64,000 bases of DNA from Paenibacillus macerans (GTDB taxonomy: Bacteria; Bacillota; Bacilli; Paenibacillales; Paenibacillaceae). A program made the position numbers and the translations under genes. The stretch is from positions 186,001 to 250,000 of the forward strand of contig NZ_UGSI01000002.1 in NCBI RefSeq assembly GCF_900454495.1, given 5' to 3'. The first letter of the stretch is position 1. Each line of letters starts with the position of its first letter. Below, piece by piece: positions 53,120 to 61,344 of the stretch. The notes below the pieces were generated by a model. The model did no database searches and was not told where the DNA came from. It worked only from the letters and a program-made list of their open reading frames with translations.

Positions 53120-53611
53120 TCAGATCGTTAAGTCGTTCTCCGATTTTATGTCGATGGCATTTCTTAATAGCTTTTGAAGCACAGCCGCAAAGACGGCGAT
53201 CACGATGGACGCAAAAGCAATGACCAATCCGAGCGCGGCGAGCCCCGGGGCGTCGTCTTTCTCCGCGATGATATAAAGAACCGGCAGAATTGCCGCATAC
53301 AAGATGCTGATGGCGATTGCACAATTTTTAATATTTTTTAAAGCCGTCACCGACGATTCCGAGAAAGCGGTGTTCTTGTCGATATAACTTAAAAGCTTCA
53401 ACGTCTGATGCAGCGCAAAGAAAAACGGAATCGCCGCTCCATACATACCAATTAGAATAGGCAAGTAAATCATCGCGGGGTAATATTCGATCAATTCATT
53501 GACGATCCCGGGCACCCCAAACAGACACAAAGCCAATACCACAATGCCCATCAGGAAAACAACACCCTTTAAGAACAGCGTTGAACCTTGTTCACGTTTC
53601 ATCAAAAACAC
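53120..53611 (-). CDS. yoaS: DUF2975 membrane protein (YoaS-like)
   Basis: A 163-aa membrane protein with four helices, about residues 13-33, 45-66, 95-117 and 125-147. The PFFFALHQTLKLLSYIDKNT motif of DUF2975 is at about 57-76, followed by AFSESSVTALKNIKNCAIAI. This family pairs with YozG-like regulators and is thought to anchor or inactivate them at the membrane. It is the first gene of the yoaS-yozG-yoaT unit. The start is ATG 53611 (MFLMKREQG); ATG 53602 is an alternative. A stretch at 53612-53907 contains the hairpin CCAAGGG/CCCTTGG (53817-53837) and nothing else I identify. Confidence 0.9.
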   Translation of the reverse strand: MFLMKREQGSTLFLKGVVFLMGIVVLALCLFGVPGIVNELIEYYPAMIYLPILIGMYGAAIPFFFALHQTLKLLSYIDKNTAFSESSVTALKNIKNCAIAISILYAAILPVLYIIAEKDDAPGLAALGLVIAFASIVIAVFAAVLQKLLRNAIDIKSENDLTI

Positions 53612-53907
53612 CTCACGTAGTTAATGTCGACTTAAACTTAACATGTAATTTATCGTCTTACAATAAATTTTTATCAATTTATATGATATAAATATCGTTT
53701 GGCGTGGGCTGGACGACCGTCCCCTCTATATTGTCTTGGTGGTTATAGCTCTAAAGGGGATTGGATTAGTTGATTTTAATCTAAGTTTAATAACAAAACG
53801 CGATCATAGGCAGCCCAAGGGTTTGCTCCCCCCTTGGTAAGTGTTGGGTTCAAAAATATATGTTATGGTTTTCGTGGGGCCCCAATCCCACTTATAAGGA
53901 GGACATT

Positions 53908-54438
53908 ATGAACTTCCATAACGAACTCAAGACAAGTCGGATTGGCAAAAAATTGTTGGGTGCCGGTCTTTGCCTTTCGATCATCTTTTCCGGGAGCGTG
54001 GCGTTTACGAGCCAACCTGCCCAAGCCGCGGCGGCTTCGTCCAACACATCCATTGCGGATCATATTGCCGCCACCGGCGAACAATTTATGGGCGTTCCTT
54101 ATCGCTTCGGTGCCAAATCGGGAAGAACCGATGCGTTTGATTGTTCCTCTTTTGTTCAATATGTGTACAAGCAAAACGGCATCAATCTTCCGCGTTCGTC
54201 GCGACAACAGGCGACGGTAGGCACCCCGGTGTCCAAAGATCAATTGCAGCCGGGCGATTTGGTCTTCTCGGATACGAATCGGGACGGCGTTATTAATCAC
54301 GTAAGTATTTACATCGGGAACGGCCAATTGCTGCACACGTATCGGGTTGGCATCGGCGTCACGATTTCCGACTTCGCGGGCAGCGCCTGGGATCGGACGT
54401 TTGTGACGGCTCGCCGTGTGCTTCCCGACAATGGATAA
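53908..54438 (+). CDS. secreted NlpC/P60 (C40) cell-wall peptidase
   Basis: A 176-aa exported peptidoglycan hydrolase, paralogue of the one at 14719. The signal peptide ends near SQPAQAAAA (about residue 38). The catalytic domain has Cys79 in AFDCSSFVQYVYKQNGINLP and His131 in VINHVSIYIGNGQLLHTYR. There is no wall-binding module. Start ATG 53908 has AAGGAGG seven nt upstream; the open frame to 53860 has no ribosome site. A strong terminator follows. It probably trims peptides during growth or sporulation. Confidence 0.92.
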   Translation: MNFHNELKTSRIGKKLLGAGLCLSIIFSGSVAFTSQPAQAAAASSNTSIADHIAATGEQFMGVPYRFGAKSGRTDAFDCSSFVQYVYKQNGINLPRSSRQQATVGTPVSKDQLQPGDLVFSDTNRDGVINHVSIYIGNGQLLHTYRVGIGVTISDFAGSAWDRTFVTARRVLPDNG

Positions 54439-54458
54439 GAACACTAAGAAACCAAACA

Positions 54459-54503
54459 AAGCAAAACAGAGCAGAGCTTCTTGGACTCTGCTTTGTTTTG
54501 CTT
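54459..54503 (+). terminator. terminator after the second NlpC/P60 gene
   Basis: An 18-bp stem with one G-U pair joins AAGCAAAACAGAGCAGAG (54459-54476) to its partner at 54486-54503. Confidence 0.85.
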
Positions 54504-54574
54504 GACAGAATAAATCATTTTATGCAATGTTACTGATGTCGAATAGACTAAAAGAACGCGAAAAGCGAGAAAAG

Positions 54575-54694
54575 GTGAACCCTCTGAAAGCGAACCGGAT
54601 GGAAGCGTTTAGCGATGGCGTGCTGGCGATTATCATTACAATTATCTGGTTCTTGCCGGATAAGCGAATCGAACATGCCCTGAGAAGCCGCTAA
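54575..54694 (+). pseudogene. TMEM175 (DUF1211) gene reduced to a deletion scar
   Basis: A 39-codon frame starts GTG 54575 with KANRMEAFSDGVLAIIITI, the hallmark first helix (FSDG) of TMEM175 potassium channels, and then jumps directly to IIWFLPDKRIEHAL, which resembles the end of the same protein. The about 150 codons in between are gone and the frame is kept. TMEM175 channels are about 190-200 aa with six helices, so this product cannot form a channel. It is a clean internal in-frame deletion; the gap around it to 54741 is otherwise empty. Confidence 0.8.
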
Positions 54695-54741
54695 GAAAAG
54701 CTCTTCGATTGTCGTGTGCAGGCAGGTTTGGCTATAGGAAA

Positions 54742-55452
54742 TTATAGGAAATCTTCCAAGATCGCTCTTAACCCGTCCGGATCCTTTATCATGGGGAGAT
54801 GTCCGGTTTCCAGGCTGCGAACCGATTGCGGGGAAAGGTTTGAGATCATTTGATCCTGCAAGGACGGACTGAGTTCTTTATCCTGGGTTAGCTTCACATA
54901 TAGTTTTGGTACATCCGGAACGGACACGTGGATTCGATCAGTATATACGCGTACGGCCTCGGGGGTAAATCCTCGGGCGATTTCCGCGGCTTGATCCGGT
55001 GAGAGATCGTTGCATAACCCCGTACGGATGACGGACTCCGGCGGTTTCGTACCTATGGTTCGCAGGATCGCGGACATAATTATTTTTTGGGGAAATGGCA
55101 TTACGGACAAAAATGAGCCGCCATTTTTGGGAATTACCGCCCCAACAGCGATAAAGCCCGCCAAACGATCGTTCAGTTCGGAAGCAAGTTTGAGAGCAAG
55201 AACTCCCCCAAGTGAATGCGCCACGATCACGAATTTGCGAACCCCCCATTCATCCACTTGTTTTTTCATATACGTCACATAATCTTCTATCGAAAGCCGG
55301 CGCCTTGAATCCACCGAACTATCCCGGGAAGGGTACTCGGCAAGTAAGTAAGGATGTTCCATCCCTTTCACAACTCTACTCCAAATTCGGCTGCCCAAGC
55401 CTGCTCCATGGACGAATACCACGCCGATCTTTTCCTGCGGATTGTTTTGCAT
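54742..55452 (-). CDS. alpha/beta hydrolase
   Basis: A 236-aa cytoplasmic hydrolase with VVFVHGAGLGSRIWSRVV near the N-terminus (oxyanion HG), the nucleophile elbow VAHSLGGVLALKLASEL (Ser about residue 85), and a late His in LETGHLPMIKDP (about 215) followed by a helix. It resembles esterases of the RutD/BioH group; the substrate is unknown. It is divergent from a WYL-type regulator with a 107-bp gap that holds two small palindromes, so that regulator probably controls it. Confidence 0.88.
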   Translation of the reverse strand: MQNNPQEKIGVVFVHGAGLGSRIWSRVVKGMEHPYLLAEYPSRDSSVDSRRRLSIEDYVTYMKKQVDEWGVRKFVIVAHSLGGVLALKLASELNDRLAGFIAVGAVIPKNGGSFLSVMPFPQKIIMSAILRTIGTKPPESVIRTGLCNDLSPDQAAEIARGFTPEAVRVYTDRIHVSVPDVPKLYVKLTQDKELSPSLQDQMISNLSPQSVRSLETGHLPMIKDPDGLRAILEDFL

Positions 55453-55500
55453 TTTATTTATGCTCCCCTCGTAAGGTTGTCAGTTCGGATAACTTATGGG

Positions 55501-55536
55501 ATGATAATATCATTTAAACAAGACAAGTTATGTCTT
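55501..55536. promoter_or_regulatory. palindromes between divergent hydrolase and WYL genes
   Basis: ATGATAATATCAT (55501-55513) and AAGACA-AGTTA-TGTCTT (55520-55536) are inverted repeats in the short divergent region. They are candidate operators for the regulator at 55560. Confidence 0.5.
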
Positions 55537-55559
55537 ATTTACGGAATTGAGGGGAGCCA

Positions 55560-56516
55560 TTGCCAAAGTCACAGCGTCTCATTCAATTGATTATGCGGAT
55601 CAACGCCAAACGATCCTTTACCGTCAGGGAGCTGGCCGATGAATTTGGGCTGTCCACGCGAACGATTACGCGGGATTTGCAAGAACTCAGCGAACTCGGC
55701 ATTCCCATTTATTCCGTTCAAGGAAGGGGAGGAGGGTACAAGCTTCTTCAAGAAAGACTTTTGCCGCCCATCAGCTTTACCGAAGGTGAAGCGCTCGCCA
55801 TGTTTTTTGCCGGTCAAACTTTGGATTATTTCGGTTCCGTTCCTTTTGGCGAGGGGGCCGATTCTGCGCTCCATAAGTTCTATCATTACTTGCCTGCCGA
55901 TATTAGAGAACAGATCGACCGGCTCAAGAACCGGATCATGTTCTGGAGCCCTTATCGCCCGATGTCTGCGGAGATTCTTCAAATTCTGCTGCAAGCCATT
56001 ATGATTCGTAGTGTAGTTACCGTAAAATACAAATCCAGCGGCGGAGTATCAGAGCGGAATATTCAACCCATCGGCCTCTATGCCAGTTCCGGCTATTGGT
56101 ATTGTCCCGCGTATTGTTTCCATAGAGAAGACATCAGGCAGTTCAGAGCCGACCGGATTCTCTCCGCTGCGTTGAACGAAACGATTCCTTGCCGAGAAGA
56201 TATAAGCCCCATGACTTTATTGGATAAGCCCAATAAAGACCAGCTGGAACAGACGACCCTTCAACTGGAGATGACGAAAAAAGGAGTGTGGCTGCTGGAA
56301 TCCAATCCCCGGTTTGCTCCTTTTATACAGCGGAACGAAGACGGCAGCGGAATGGCAACCGTTGAAATAGCGGCGGAGGACTTGAATTTTTACGTGGACT
56401 TGATCTGGCAGCTGGGGGGAGAAGTCAAACTCGCAGCGCCTGCGGAGGGAATTGCCTACATGAACCAAAAAATCGAATCCATGCGATTACTTTATCAAAC
56501 GGGCCCACTCATCTAA
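55560..56516 (+). CDS. YafY-type regulator (HTH plus WYL domain)
   Basis: A 318-aa transcription factor. The N-terminal helix-turn-helix (ELADEFGLSTRTITRDLQEL, about residues 20-40) is followed by GIPIYSVQGRGGGYKLLQ, a helical middle, and a WYL domain (about 145-215) with SSGYWYCPAYCF and IRQFRADRI. It is similar in layout to the regulator at 6018. Start TTG 55560 follows GAGGGGAG closely; no ATG lies upstream in frame. It is divergent from the hydrolase gene and overlaps the next, convergent small gene by 30 nt. Confidence 0.88.
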   Translation: MPKSQRLIQLIMRINAKRSFTVRELADEFGLSTRTITRDLQELSELGIPIYSVQGRGGGYKLLQERLLPPISFTEGEALAMFFAGQTLDYFGSVPFGEGADSALHKFYHYLPADIREQIDRLKNRIMFWSPYRPMSAEILQILLQAIMIRSVVTVKYKSSGGVSERNIQPIGLYASSGYWYCPAYCFHREDIRQFRADRILSAALNETIPCREDISPMTLLDKPNKDQLEQTTLQLEMTKKGVWLLESNPRFAPFIQRNEDGSGMATVEIAAEDLNFYVDLIWQLGGEVKLAAPAEGIAYMNQKIESMRLLYQTGPLI

Positions 56517-56750
56517 CCATTGGGCAGCCTTTAGCCGGTCCGACCAGGTTTTACTCATTTGTTGAATCGTACTTGTTTTAAACAGCGGACTCCGGACATA
56601 AGGTTTTAATGCGTAGTATCCACCGCTTGTTTTTATACGGATGACGGCTTGTTTTCGATAAACGGAAGGCAACCATTTATATTTTAAGGGAGTTAGACCA
56701 AAGCATCGTGTTATTCGTTCTATCCGTGATTTTCTATACGATCCGTTCAT
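56487..56750 (-). CDS. 87-aa protein, possibly a truncated CotS-like kinase
   Basis: Starts ATG 56750 with GAGGGAG upstream, so translation is likely. The part FGLTPLKYKWLPSVYRKQAV, then IRIKTSGGYYALKPY, resembles the N-terminus of CotS/YutH-family spore-coat kinases (IxTxxGxYALK), which are about 330-350 aa. The rest (SKTWSDRLKAAQWLDEWARL) does not extend the kinase fold. It ends inside the convergent WYL gene. I think it is a truncated or internally deleted copy, but identity is uncertain. Confidence 0.5.
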   Translation of the reverse strand: MNGSYRKSRIERITRCFGLTPLKYKWLPSVYRKQAVIRIKTSGGYYALKPYVRSPLFKTSTIQQMSKTWSDRLKAAQWLDEWARLIK

Positions 56751-56866
56751 GAAACTCCCTCGATTCGTTAAAATAATGGTTTATTTATCGTACTCAATAA
56801 AAGGCGGATGGTATGGACTTTCGCCGTGCATTAGGCGGCATTTATGTACTATTTTCATAAAAAACA

Positions 56867-56896
56867 GCGCCAGACAGAAAAATAACTGTCCGGCGC
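56867..56896 (-). terminator. terminator after the AT-rich orphan gene
   Basis: GCGCCAGACAG (56867-56877) pairs with CTGTCCGGCGC (56886-56896). Six A upstream become a T-run on the minus strand. A single dispersed-repeat unit (56831) lies beside it. Confidence 0.88.
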
Positions 56897-56956
56897 ATTA
56901 GCAAAGTAATTACTCTTTGCGTATATACTTACAATTCTGAATTAACACTTTGTAAA

Positions 56957-57694
56957 TCACTTGCATTGAGCGTTGTTGTATCCGACGGTTTTGATATTTC
57001 TAAGCTCATTGTCTTTAACATTGATAGTAATCATCAAAACCCTTGAACCATCTGCTTTAACTACTACTTTAGAATCAGTAGTTGACTCAGTTTTAGCTGC
57101 CTGCTGCTCACTGCCTTTATCTAAAATCTGAAATACTCCTTGCCAAAATTGTTCTTGTTCCAAATCTTTAGATTTTCCGCTTTTTAATATGTTTTTACAG
57201 GTATCCTCGTAGACTTCTCTATTATCCAATGACTTATTCCAACTACTTGCCTTTTTTTCATCAAAAGAAGTGAAAATCATATATCCATCAATAATCGTCA
57301 AAATACCATTTTCACAGCGAGTTGCGTTGCCCGAAGCTTCTAGTGCTGCCCGAAACTTAGCGTCCTCGTAACTTCCTGCAATTTGAGGGTACTTGAAGTA
57401 TTCTTGGGTAATCTCTTCAAGCTTCTCTTCATTAACTGATACGCTTACATCAAACTCACTTTCTTCTCTATCTATTCCCAGATATCTGTTTGCAGCTTCC
57501 ATCATATCATTCGTTTTATTGTACACACCGCTATTGTCCAACCCGTTTAATTTCTCTTCAGGTATGTATGTATCAAGCTTCGGGGCATTTTTCATTATAG
57601 TATCTAAATTGTCTTTAAAATTAGACATTTCCCTCTTTTTATATTTTCCCCCAATTGCATTGCCTGCTGTATTGCTAATACTATTGATATTCAT
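56957..57694 (-). CDS. unknown 245-aa protein, AT-rich
   Basis: Start ATG 57694 follows AGGAGGAGG. The product begins MNINSISNTAGNAIGG and is hydrophilic, with no signal peptide, membrane helix or motif I recognise. A Lys/Glu-rich body (VNEEKLEEITQEYFKYPQIA) is followed by GILTIIDGYMIFTSFDEKKA, then a Q/T-rich linker (about residues 195-210) and a short final beta segment. Codon use is clearly more AT-rich than in neighbours. The opening resembles proteins of clostridial gut bacteria. It has its own terminator, so it is probably a single-gene acquisition. I do not assign a function. Confidence 0.7.
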   Translation of the reverse strand: MNINSISNTAGNAIGGKYKKREMSNFKDNLDTIMKNAPKLDTYIPEEKLNGLDNSGVYNKTNDMMEAANRYLGIDREESEFDVSVSVNEEKLEEITQEYFKYPQIAGSYEDAKFRAALEASGNATRCENGILTIIDGYMIFTSFDEKKASSWNKSLDNREVYEDTCKNILKSGKSKDLEQEQFWQGVFQILDKGSEQQAAKTESTTDSKVVVKADGSRVLMITINVKDNELRNIKTVGYNNAQCK

Positions 57695-57890
57695 AGTGCC
57701 TCCTCCTAAAGAAACAAAAATATTCACAAAGTAAAAAAGAGAATGGTGGAAATAATACTTTATAAAAATTACTTAAAAATTTCGAATAATGATACAATTT
57801 TTCCTTATTTTCCCTATTTCCTTTCACACTAGCACTTAATCATACTTCTTGCAAGCACATATTTAACAATAGTTTAAAGCAAAAAAAACA

Positions 57891-57928
57891 CGTCTCCGTT
57901 GTGATTCGTGCTTAGCACAACGGAGACG
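57891..57928 (-). terminator. terminator of the sigma/anti-sigma operon
   Basis: CGTCTCCGTTGTG (57891-57903) and CACAACGGAGACG (57916-57928) form a perfect 13-bp stem. A run of eight A just before it reads as T on the minus strand. It closes the three-gene operon at 57986-60701. Confidence 0.92.
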
Positions 57929-57985
57929 CGGTTCATTTCAACCTCTAAAATTCTCTCTTATGCGGATTAATCCTCTTTCGAGTGC

Positions 57986-58999
57986 TTACTCCGCCAACTC
58001 CAGATTATAGAACTGCCCTTTGGTATTGTACTGCCCTTTTATAGAAGGAGCGTTCTTTTTGCTGAAGACGGCGGTTCCCGGCTTTTCTTCATCCTTGATC
58101 GCGGTATAGCCGGTCAGGTCGATATTCAGGAAATGCTGGGCCGAAGGCTTCGCATTTTCGCTCAATTGCTTAACGGTATAGTTTTTCAGTTGGCTGTAGC
58201 CCTGCGTATATTCGGTTACCGAATCTTCAAGGGGGGAGATATACGCTTTGGAGATCCGGCCGGTCGCTTCTTTGACATTTATGAATATAGGCGATTTAGG
58301 ATCCTGGCTGGCAAACATCAATTCATATGTTTTTTCCCCTTTTCCATCGATGGCGGCCGAAGCTTTCGTCAATTCGCCCTTTTCTACGTTTCCTAAACCT
58401 TCTTTGATTGCGTCCGCCGCTTGCATGACCGCTTCAGGGACATCCTCCGGATTGAGGGAGGTCATGATCCGCTCTATTTTTCCATCCAAAAGAGTCAGCA
58501 ATTGATCATCGACTTGCGTAAACAATTCCAGCTTGCCTGCATGCATATATACGTCGGGATAACCGATCGTAAGGGTCACGGTCTCAGGAACCGAGGTTGA
58601 ACCCGGAGCGGATTTTTGCAAGGCGTCCTTAATCTGCTGCTTGTATTCTTCCTTCAGATCGGACCATTTCTGATCCAGCATGATCCGGTCCACTTGACCG
58701 TTTACGCCGATGCTGACATAACTGTGGGCCGCTTCTTTGATTTGCAGATCCCACCCGGTGTTATTGTCTATGCTCCATTTCTCCGCTTCGTTGAAGGTGT
58801 AGGTTTTTCCCGAGACTTCCTGCAGTTTCTTTTGCGCCGCAGTAATAAGTTTGGCGTCTACTCCTTTTAAAGAAGCCTGTGTGCTCGTGCTGGCTTTCGT
58901 TGCAGCTGCGGCAGCATGACCCGCCAGAGGGGACGCTGTGCCTAACAGAACGCCTGCGACCGTCAATAGAGCGATTGCTTTTTGGTAGTTCTTCATCAA
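57986..58999 (-). CDS. secreted protein of the sigma/anti-sigma operon, unknown
   Basis: A 337-aa exported protein; the signal peptide ends in GHAAAAA (about residue 34). The mature part has recurring units around QKKLQEVSGKTYTFNEAEKW, QVDRIMLDQKWSDLKEEYKQ and GRISKAYIS, resembling YcdB/YcdC-type or PepSY-like repeats, but I cannot name a family with confidence. It lies 9 nt downstream of the anti-sigma gene and shares its terminator, so it belongs to the stress regulon of the sigma factor at 60123. A cell-envelope role is likely by context. Confidence 0.75.
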   Translation of the reverse strand: MMKNYQKAIALLTVAGVLLGTASPLAGHAAAAATKASTSTQASLKGVDAKLITAAQKKLQEVSGKTYTFNEAEKWSIDNNTGWDLQIKEAAHSYVSIGVNGQVDRIMLDQKWSDLKEEYKQQIKDALQKSAPGSTSVPETVTLTIGYPDVYMHAGKLELFTQVDDQLLTLLDGKIERIMTSLNPEDVPEAVMQAADAIKEGLGNVEKGELTKASAAIDGKGEKTYELMFASQDPKSPIFINVKEATGRISKAYISPLEDSVTEYTQGYSQLKNYTVKQLSENAKPSAQHFLNIDLTGYTAIKDEEKPGTAVFSKKNAPSIKGQYNTKGQFYNLELAE

Positions 59000-59008
59000 A
59001 ATAACCTC

Positions 59009-60142
59009 CTAAAAAATGGGGATCGTCATTTCTAACTCTTTAATATATTCTCTGATCAACCGGCCCTGGCTGTCTATTTTTGCAACCCGGTTGGCGGGTG
59101 GGCCTTCGTATACATACAAAAAAGGTTTGATCACCACGTTCTTGACATCTGGAGGCAGCGGCTCGTAGAGGAGATCGAACTGTCTGCTGCCATCCGGTAA
59201 TCTTTCGCTGGCAACATCGATCCATCCCGCAATGTTCCCTTGGTCGTCCGCCAAATCGAAGTATAGTACCCGCCCGTCCGCAGCCTTATATTCGGACAGC
59301 AAAGACATTCGGGTAGAAATGGGGGACAATTCCAGTTTCTGCAGTTTCCAGCTCAGATTCCCAAACGACTTGCCGGCATCCGGCGAAAGCAGGAGATTCC
59401 GGGTGTTTTTACGAATCGGGATATTAAACCTGAACGGTTCGCGAACGCCTGTCAAGGTGACTTCCAGAGATAAGTCGAACTGTTCGGGCAAAACGGCGCG
59501 GCGGGTTTGATCATCGGAAACCGCGATAATGGTGATGATGGCGGACGACGTATCCACCCCTGGGCCGATGTCCCAGGTAACAGCTTCGGCCCCGTCAATA
59601 CGCGCCTTTAAGCGTTTAAAGTAGCCCTGACTCTTTGGAAGCTGCTTGAGGGCGCCATTCTCCAGGTAAGAGTAGAGTGCAGCCGGCTCCCCTGCTTTAT
59701 CCAGTTGCAAGGCGATGCTCGCGCGCGTACCGTCATATACGACTTGCAGCGCTGTTAAAGTAAAATCATCATGTGAATCGCTGAAATGAACCTCATTCAC
59801 CAAGCCCTGCTGTGCTGCGTTTTGTAACCCCATATCCCCGGCAAATTTAAAGATGTTTCGAACCCATGGGATGCGGCTGAGCGCCTCGGCCATTGCGGGG
59901 GATACGAATCCGGAGGCAAGCACGCCGGCTGTCAGAACAACGGCTGCCGCGCAGGCCATGACGGCCCTCCGGGCGAAATTCCGCCGGTCGGGAACGGTCC
60001 GTGAACGTTTGGACGAAGCCGCTTCGATATAGCGTTTGTTGGATTTCCATACGCGCTCGTAAAGGTCGTCCGGGCAGCTCATCTCCCCGGCGGCGCGCTG
60101 AATTCGCTCCCTAAGCTGATCTTCAATGGACAAAGCAATCAC
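59009..60142 (-). CDS. anti-sigma factor (DUF4179-type membrane protein)
   Basis: A 377-aa single-pass membrane protein. The cytoplasmic N-terminus (about residues 1-58) would hold the sigma factor. A membrane helix spans about 60-82 (AVMACAAAVVLTAGVLASGF) and is followed by VSPAMAEALSRIPWVRNIFK, typical of DUF4179 anti-sigma factors. The outer part reads FTLTALQVVYDGTRASIALQ and a DUF5643-like domain. It overlaps the sigma gene by 20 nt. GTG 60142 directly abuts AAGGCGG, so TTG 60133 may be the real start. Confidence 0.85.
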   Translation of the reverse strand: MIALSIEDQLRERIQRAAGEMSCPDDLYERVWKSNKRYIEAASSKRSRTVPDRRNFARRAVMACAAAVVLTAGVLASGFVSPAMAEALSRIPWVRNIFKFAGDMGLQNAAQQGLVNEVHFSDSHDDFTLTALQVVYDGTRASIALQLDKAGEPAALYSYLENGALKQLPKSQGYFKRLKARIDGAEAVTWDIGPGVDTSSAIITIIAVSDDQTRRAVLPEQFDLSLEVTLTGVREPFRFNIPIRKNTRNLLLSPDAGKSFGNLSWKLQKLELSPISTRMSLLSEYKAADGRVLYFDLADDQGNIAGWIDVASERLPDGSRQFDLLYEPLPPDVKNVVIKPFLYVYEGPPANRVAKIDSQGRLIREYIKELEMTIPIF

Positions 60143-60701
60143 CGCCTTTATCTTCGCTGAGAAATAAGGAATATTTACGCAGTTCTTTAAGCGCCAGATG
60201 GTGCCGGGATTTCACGGTTCCCTCCGGAAGGTTAAGCAGCTGGGCGATTTCGGCGATACTGTACTCATGATAGTACCTGAGCACAATCACGATTCGTAAC
60301 TTGTAAGACAGTCGTTGAAGGATTTTCCTCATTTCCTCGCCAGTTTCGTTCATCAAGGCGTAGCGGTCGGTCCCGGGAGCCTCCTCCTTGACTTCCAGCA
60401 AGGTGTGCCGTTCAAATAAACGGAACTTGCGCCACATTTTCCGCTTCCAATCCTGCACCTGCCGGACAACGATGCCGTGCAGCCAATATCTAAAAGGACG
60501 CTCGGGGTCGTAATTGGCTATGGAGGTCCACAATTGGATATACACTTCATTCATAATGTCTTCGATGTCCTGCCCGCGGGGGATCAGCAGCGCGACAATG
60601 CGGTACACATCCTGGACCGTGGCGTCGTACACATACCGGAACGCTTCCTCGTCACCCTCTCTTAATTTTTGCAGCCATGGTATAAGGTCTATGCCCTGCA
60701 A
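60123..60701 (-). CDS. ECF-family RNA polymerase sigma factor
   Basis: A 192-aa extracytoplasmic-function sigma factor. Region 2 is at about residues 25-95 (IEDIMNEVYIQLWTSIANYD, the DE-V-Q-W pattern). Region 4 is at about 130-185, with YYHEYSIAEIAQLLNLPEGT and VKSRHHLALKELRKY. It directs polymerase to stress promoters and is kept inactive by the membrane anti-sigma factor encoded next. The stop lies inside the anti-sigma gene. I see a TGAAC-like element upstream (the complement of GTTCAG at 60757) that could serve autoregulation, but this is weak. Confidence 0.92.
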   Translation of the reverse strand: MQGIDLIPWLQKLREGDEEAFRYVYDATVQDVYRIVALLIPRGQDIEDIMNEVYIQLWTSIANYDPERPFRYWLHGIVVRQVQDWKRKMWRKFRLFERHTLLEVKEEAPGTDRYALMNETGEEMRKILQRLSYKLRIVIVLRYYHEYSIAEIAQLLNLPEGTVKSRHHLALKELRKYSLFLSEDKGGDCFVH

Positions 60702-61017
60702 GTCCGTTCCTCCTTCAGTGTGACCTCACCCGTATATTCGCTCCGAGTTTAAAAAAGGTTCAGTAAAATTGAAAAAAATGGGGTTCAAAACCGAGATAGC
60801 GTTTGTGTCTTGGTATCCCTGCATGCTGCCTTGCACGATTATCTCTTTCGTTCAGGGGGGGCAGGGGGGAGGGGCTAGTGAACGGGATATTGCCGGCTGC
60901 AGCCTAATAGAAATGCTTGAACGGTGCAGACATTGCTGTAAACGGATTCAGGCTGCAGCAAGATCACGGTCTTTTCATTTTCTCCTGTGTCTTGCCCCAT
61001 CCTTTCGTCAGGTCTGC

Positions 61018-61125
61018 TTCCCCTCTCCTAAACCTCCTTCTCACAAACATATTTGCTTCTCCTAAATATATCTGATCCTCACAAACATATCTCCTTCTCC
61101 TGAATTTATCTTCTTCTCTGCTTCC
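61018..61125. repeat. imperfect tandem repeat, about 36-38-nt unit
   Basis: Units begin CTCCTAAA or CTCCTGAA and contain TCACAAACATAT, seen at about 61026-61052 and 61055-61092, with a shorter third copy. The strand is strongly pyrimidine-rich. The rest of the 60702-61344 gap has a G-tract (60855-60873), and a 10-bp inverted repeat (GCTGCAGCCT near 60896, AGGCTGCAGC near 60950). No gene is supported. Confidence 0.55.
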
Positions 61126-61344
61126 TTATCAAATGGGATAATCGTGCAAAGCGTCAGGACAACGGATGTTGATCCAGCCGACAAAACCCACTGGCCTACC
61201 CTGTCCTCAAGCTTTCAACGCCTTTGCGGCATTTTCTTGCCACGATCGGTTGCCGGCTTGACGGTCAAGCAGCGATTAATCCCTTGTACAGTTTTTGTTC
61301 AGAAATAAATGATACAATGCGCGGGAGGGTGGGGGATCAGCAGA

